A stretch of 7,953 nt of DNA, taken from positions 1 to 7,953 of the forward strand of contig DATJPR010000129.1 in NCBI GenBank assembly GCA_035506295.1, read 5' to 3'. Positions 6,059-7,953 of this stretch are shown here, in pieces. A program made the translations under genes and the position numbers. The DNA is from DATJPR01 sp035506295 (lineage in GTDB: Bacteria > Bacteroidota > Ignavibacteria > UBA10030 > UBA6906). Position 1 is the stretch's first letter, and every line of letters starts with the position of its first letter. The notes below the pieces were generated by a model that was not told the origin of the DNA, made no database searches, and worked only from the letters and a program-made list of their open reading frames with translations.

Positions 6059-7737
6059 TCATTGGCCGCGCTGATAACCAGCACTCTCTCCTTCCTGCTT
6101 TCAAGATCTACGTTGGGTACGGTGCACTGACCTCCGGAAATGAGCACTCCGTCAAGCGGCGAGAATGTGCGGGACCCAGGGTCAAAGAACCTGGACTGCA
6201 GTGGCGCCGGCGTGTTCATCGAGAAGCTGACATTTGCCCTTAAGGGGCGCGTCGTATTATTGACAAGGTAGACGTACCAGACATTCCCGCATCGAACGCC
6301 ATGACCTTCCAGGAGCCCGGACGAGACCTGGAAAGGTACGAATGACCCTTCTCCGTCCTTCAACATTTCTTCATTGATGATTGCCACCGACTGGAGATAC
6401 GGCGTCATGTTGCGCGTATCGAACAGCTCCCACCACCAGCTCATGGGCAGGATCGGCGTAGGGCTGAACAGCCCGTACCAGAGCCCCCTCCGAAAATCAA
6501 AATCGAACAGATCACCGTATTTTGGATCGGCATCCTCCCACCGGTATCCATATTCGCCCACGACATAGGGCTTGCCGAAGGTCTGGATATACGAAGGATA
6601 GATGGACGGGATCTTCTCCGTGTGCTTATAGATGTGCTTCTGGTTGAAGTCGATGTACGCGATCGAGTTCAGGCCCTGGATGTCCCGGTGCGAAATGCTC
6701 GTTGTCACGAGATGTCCATACGGATCGATGTCCTTTAGATATCGGCTCATCTCCATGTGCCATTGGGTCACGGCTGAGTGTGCGATGCGGATACTGTCCT
6801 GCCGCGTGAAGGCAGCGTTGTCGATCTCATTGAAGAACTCCCAGGCCGCAATGCTTGTGCTGTACCCCCACCGTGCAACCAGATAGCGGAGCTTGTTCCG
6901 GTACATATCCTGAGCGGCGCGGAGCGTGAAGAAATCCGTCGGTGTCTCTGCCGGCCCGCCATTGGCCTTGTAGTAGTTGCTGCGCTTCCACTGTTCGTTT
7001 GGAATAAACTCTCCGTGCCAGTCGAGCGTCAGCATGAAATGGAGGCCGAGACTATCACAGAGACGGACCAGTTCATCCATCCTCCTGATCCCCCCGGGGT
7101 TGAAATACTCTTTCGTGTCGGTGTAGCGCCGGGTGGCACTGACATGCTTCCATTGCAGCGGTAGGTTCCAGCTGCACATCCAGGTGCGAAAGAAACTCCC
7201 TTTGTTGGCGGCAAGCCGGGTCAGGAGATATTCGTACGAATACTTCTGGTCTTCGAACGCCCGTGATTCCCACCCGATGTTTTCCCCGATCCCTCTGAAC
7301 AGTGTCCCATCGTCAAACCTGAACGTCCAGTAATCGTTCGCGTGGAGGAAGCCGTGTCCGTGTCCCGGACGCGCGACGAATGAATCGATGACGGATTCTG
7401 TCGCGCCACTCGGCGTCGTCAACCTGAAGAGATAGGTGTACACCCCCGATTCCTGTGGGGCGAACCGCGATTTCCACCTCGTGCCGGTTGAGGTCACGGT
7501 ATCGCAAAAGCAGGGAAGGAGGAGCGGCTTGCCCGAGGGCGAGGTAAGGATCATGTCGAGGCTGACTTCAGCTGCATCGTACGGATTGTTATACCTGACG
7601 TGTGTCTGCACATTCCATTCCGACTTTTCATACTGGTGGGCGGCGGAGTCCTGCAACGAAACGGACACGAATTCTTGCGCATGGGATGTGAGGAAGATTA
7701 GAAACGTTGCGATGAGCACGACAAGCGAACTATGCAT
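6055..7737 (-). CDS. Secreted DUF5060-type glycoside hydrolase with clan GH-A (GH5-like) barrel
   Basis: A 560-residue exported protein. The signal peptide 'MHSSLVVLIATFLIFLTSHA' would be cleaved before Gln21. Residues about 22-125 form an N-terminal beta-sandwich of DUF5060 type ('RYNNPYDAAEVSLDMILTSP', 'GVYTYLFRL'). A TIM barrel follows (about 130-465) starting 'DGTLFRGIGENIGWE'. The clan GH-A catalytic pair is clear: acid/base E304 in 'AAWEFFNEID' at the end of strand 4, and nucleophile E395 in 'YVVGEYGY' at the end of strand 7. Residues about 466-560 form a small C-terminal beta-sandwich. The pattern implies a retaining glycosidase; the sugar specificity is not readable, although placement opposite two DUF1680 enzymes suggests a shared plant-glycan target. 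The ATG at 7737 is chosen because the signal peptide begins there; the frame is open upstream to the window edge, and a TTG at 7815 would give 26 extra polar residues. Only a weak AGG lies upstream of the ATG. It converges on and overlaps the previous gene by 4 bases. Confidence 0.88.
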   Translation of the reverse strand: MHSSLVVLIATFLIFLTSHAQEFVSVSLQDSAAHQYEKSEWNVQTHVRYNNPYDAAEVSLDMILTSPSGKPLLLPCFCDTVTSTGTRWKSRFAPQESGVYTYLFRLTTPSGATESVIDSFVARPGHGHGFLHANDYWTFRFDDGTLFRGIGENIGWESRAFEDQKYSYEYLLTRLAANKGSFFRTWMCSWNLPLQWKHVSATRRYTDTKEYFNPGGIRRMDELVRLCDSLGLHFMLTLDWHGEFIPNEQWKRSNYYKANGGPAETPTDFFTLRAAQDMYRNKLRYLVARWGYSTSIAAWEFFNEIDNAAFTRQDSIRIAHSAVTQWHMEMSRYLKDIDPYGHLVTTSISHRDIQGLNSIAYIDFNQKHIYKHTEKIPSIYPSYIQTFGKPYVVGEYGYRWEDADPKYGDLFDFDFRRGLWYGLFSPTPILPMSWWWELFDTRNMTPYLQSVAIINEEMLKDGEGSFVPFQVSSGLLEGHGVRCGNVWYVYLVNNTTRPLRANVSFSMNTPAPLQSRFFDPGSRTFSPLDGVLISGGQCTVPNVDLESRKERVLVISAAND

Positions 7738-7803
7738 TGTGAGCAGGCCTGATGATAATCGTGATGAGCTTTTTGGCGGGGTGATCTTGGCCGAATCGAA
7801 CGG

Positions 7804-7816
7804 CTTGACGTTCAAG
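7804..7816. promoter_or_regulatory. Small palindrome CTTGA-CGT-TCAAG, possible operator
   Basis: A perfect 5-bp inverted repeat around a 3-base centre lies 67 bases upstream of the start of the minus-strand hydrolase gene, in the place where an operator or promoter would be expected. No confident -35/-10 or Bacteroidota-type promoter was found near it. A 13-base palindrome can occur by chance, so this is only a candidate. Confidence 0.2.
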
Positions 7817-7866
7817 TTACGCAGAATTGCGGAGGCACGAAAGCGTGGGCGCTGGCCACAGGGTGA

Positions 7867-7922
7867 CCAGTGGCCAGTGACCAGTGGCCAGTGCCCAGTG
7901 GTCAGTGGCCAGTGGTCAGTGC
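7867..7922. repeat. Heptanucleotide tandem repeat array, 8 units of YCAGTGN
   Basis: Eight contiguous 7-bp units occur: CCAGTGG, CCAGTGA, CCAGTGG, CCAGTGC, CCAGTGG, TCAGTGG, CCAGTGG, TCAGTGC. Five core bases (CAGTG) are invariant; the first base is C or T and the last varies. Because CCAGTGG is nearly the reverse complement of neighbouring CCACTGG on the other strand, the array can also fold on itself. It lies 130 bases upstream of the minus-strand hydrolase start, with no gene on it. Short heptamer arrays of this general kind are known between genes in cyanobacteria and other genomes; slippage can change the copy number. The flanks (7738-7866 and 7923-7953) hold no gene I can support. Confidence 0.9.
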
Positions 7923-7953
7923 CGTGTGATGCACTTGCTGAGTTCTCGGCCTC

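Noticed and set aside
7867..7922. CRISPR-like array
   Set aside because: The units are 7 bp and contiguous with no spacers, so this is a simple tandem repeat.
7916..7951. Minus-strand frame 'GRELSKCITRH' ending in a TGA within the last repeat unit, perhaps the tail of an upstream gene
   Set aside because: Eleven codons are too few to assign. A plus-strand ATG at 7929 ('MHLLSSRP') is equally unsupported.

Overview
The window reads as part of a carbohydrate-degradation locus from a moderately GC-rich, Gram-negative-type bacterium. Its three large enzymes all carry N-terminal signal peptides, two with an 'AQA|Q' or 'HA|Q' style cleavage site and one ending in Gly-Gln. That style, the protein families present and a C/G-rich intergenic palindrome fit the Bacteroidota / Ignavibacteria / Chlorobi neighbourhood. 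This placement is inference only; no marker gene is present.

Layout, left to right. (1) 1-254, plus strand: the C-terminal end of an isochorismatase-family cysteine hydrolase cut by the window edge. (2) 264-1196, plus: a CPBP-family (CAAX protease/bacteriocin-processing-like) intramembrane protease with all three motifs intact. (3) 1229-3622, plus: a secreted glycoside hydrolase of the GH127 / DUF1680 type with a C-terminal discoidin-like (F5/8 type C) domain. (4) 3622-3680: a long imperfect hairpin filling the gap between the two hydrolases. (5) 3689-6058, plus: a second, divergent DUF1680 enzyme, closest by motif to the GH146 type. (6) 6055-7737, minus: a secreted DUF5060-type protein with a clan GH-A (GH5-like) barrel, convergent with gene 5 and sharing 4 bases with it. 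(7) 7738-7953: a leader region with a small palindrome and eight 7-bp tandem repeats.

Genes 1 to 5 run in one direction with gaps of 9, 32 and 66 bases and could be co-transcribed. The isochorismatase and protease have no evident link to the sugar enzymes. The three hydrolases most plausibly act together, outside the cytoplasm, on an arabinose-containing plant glycan or glycoprotein: both DUF1680 enzymes keep the Glu/Cys zinc-thiolate catalytic set known from beta-L-arabinofuranosidases, and the GH-A protein has its acid/base and nucleophile glutamates. The actual substrate cannot be read from sequence. No transporter, SusC/SusD pair or regulator is visible, so this may be one edge of a larger locus. 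I see no mobile element, RNA gene or CRISPR array. The least explained items are the hairpin that holds the likely ribosome binding site of gene 5, the extra cysteines around that enzyme's active site, and the heptamer repeat array upstream of gene 6.
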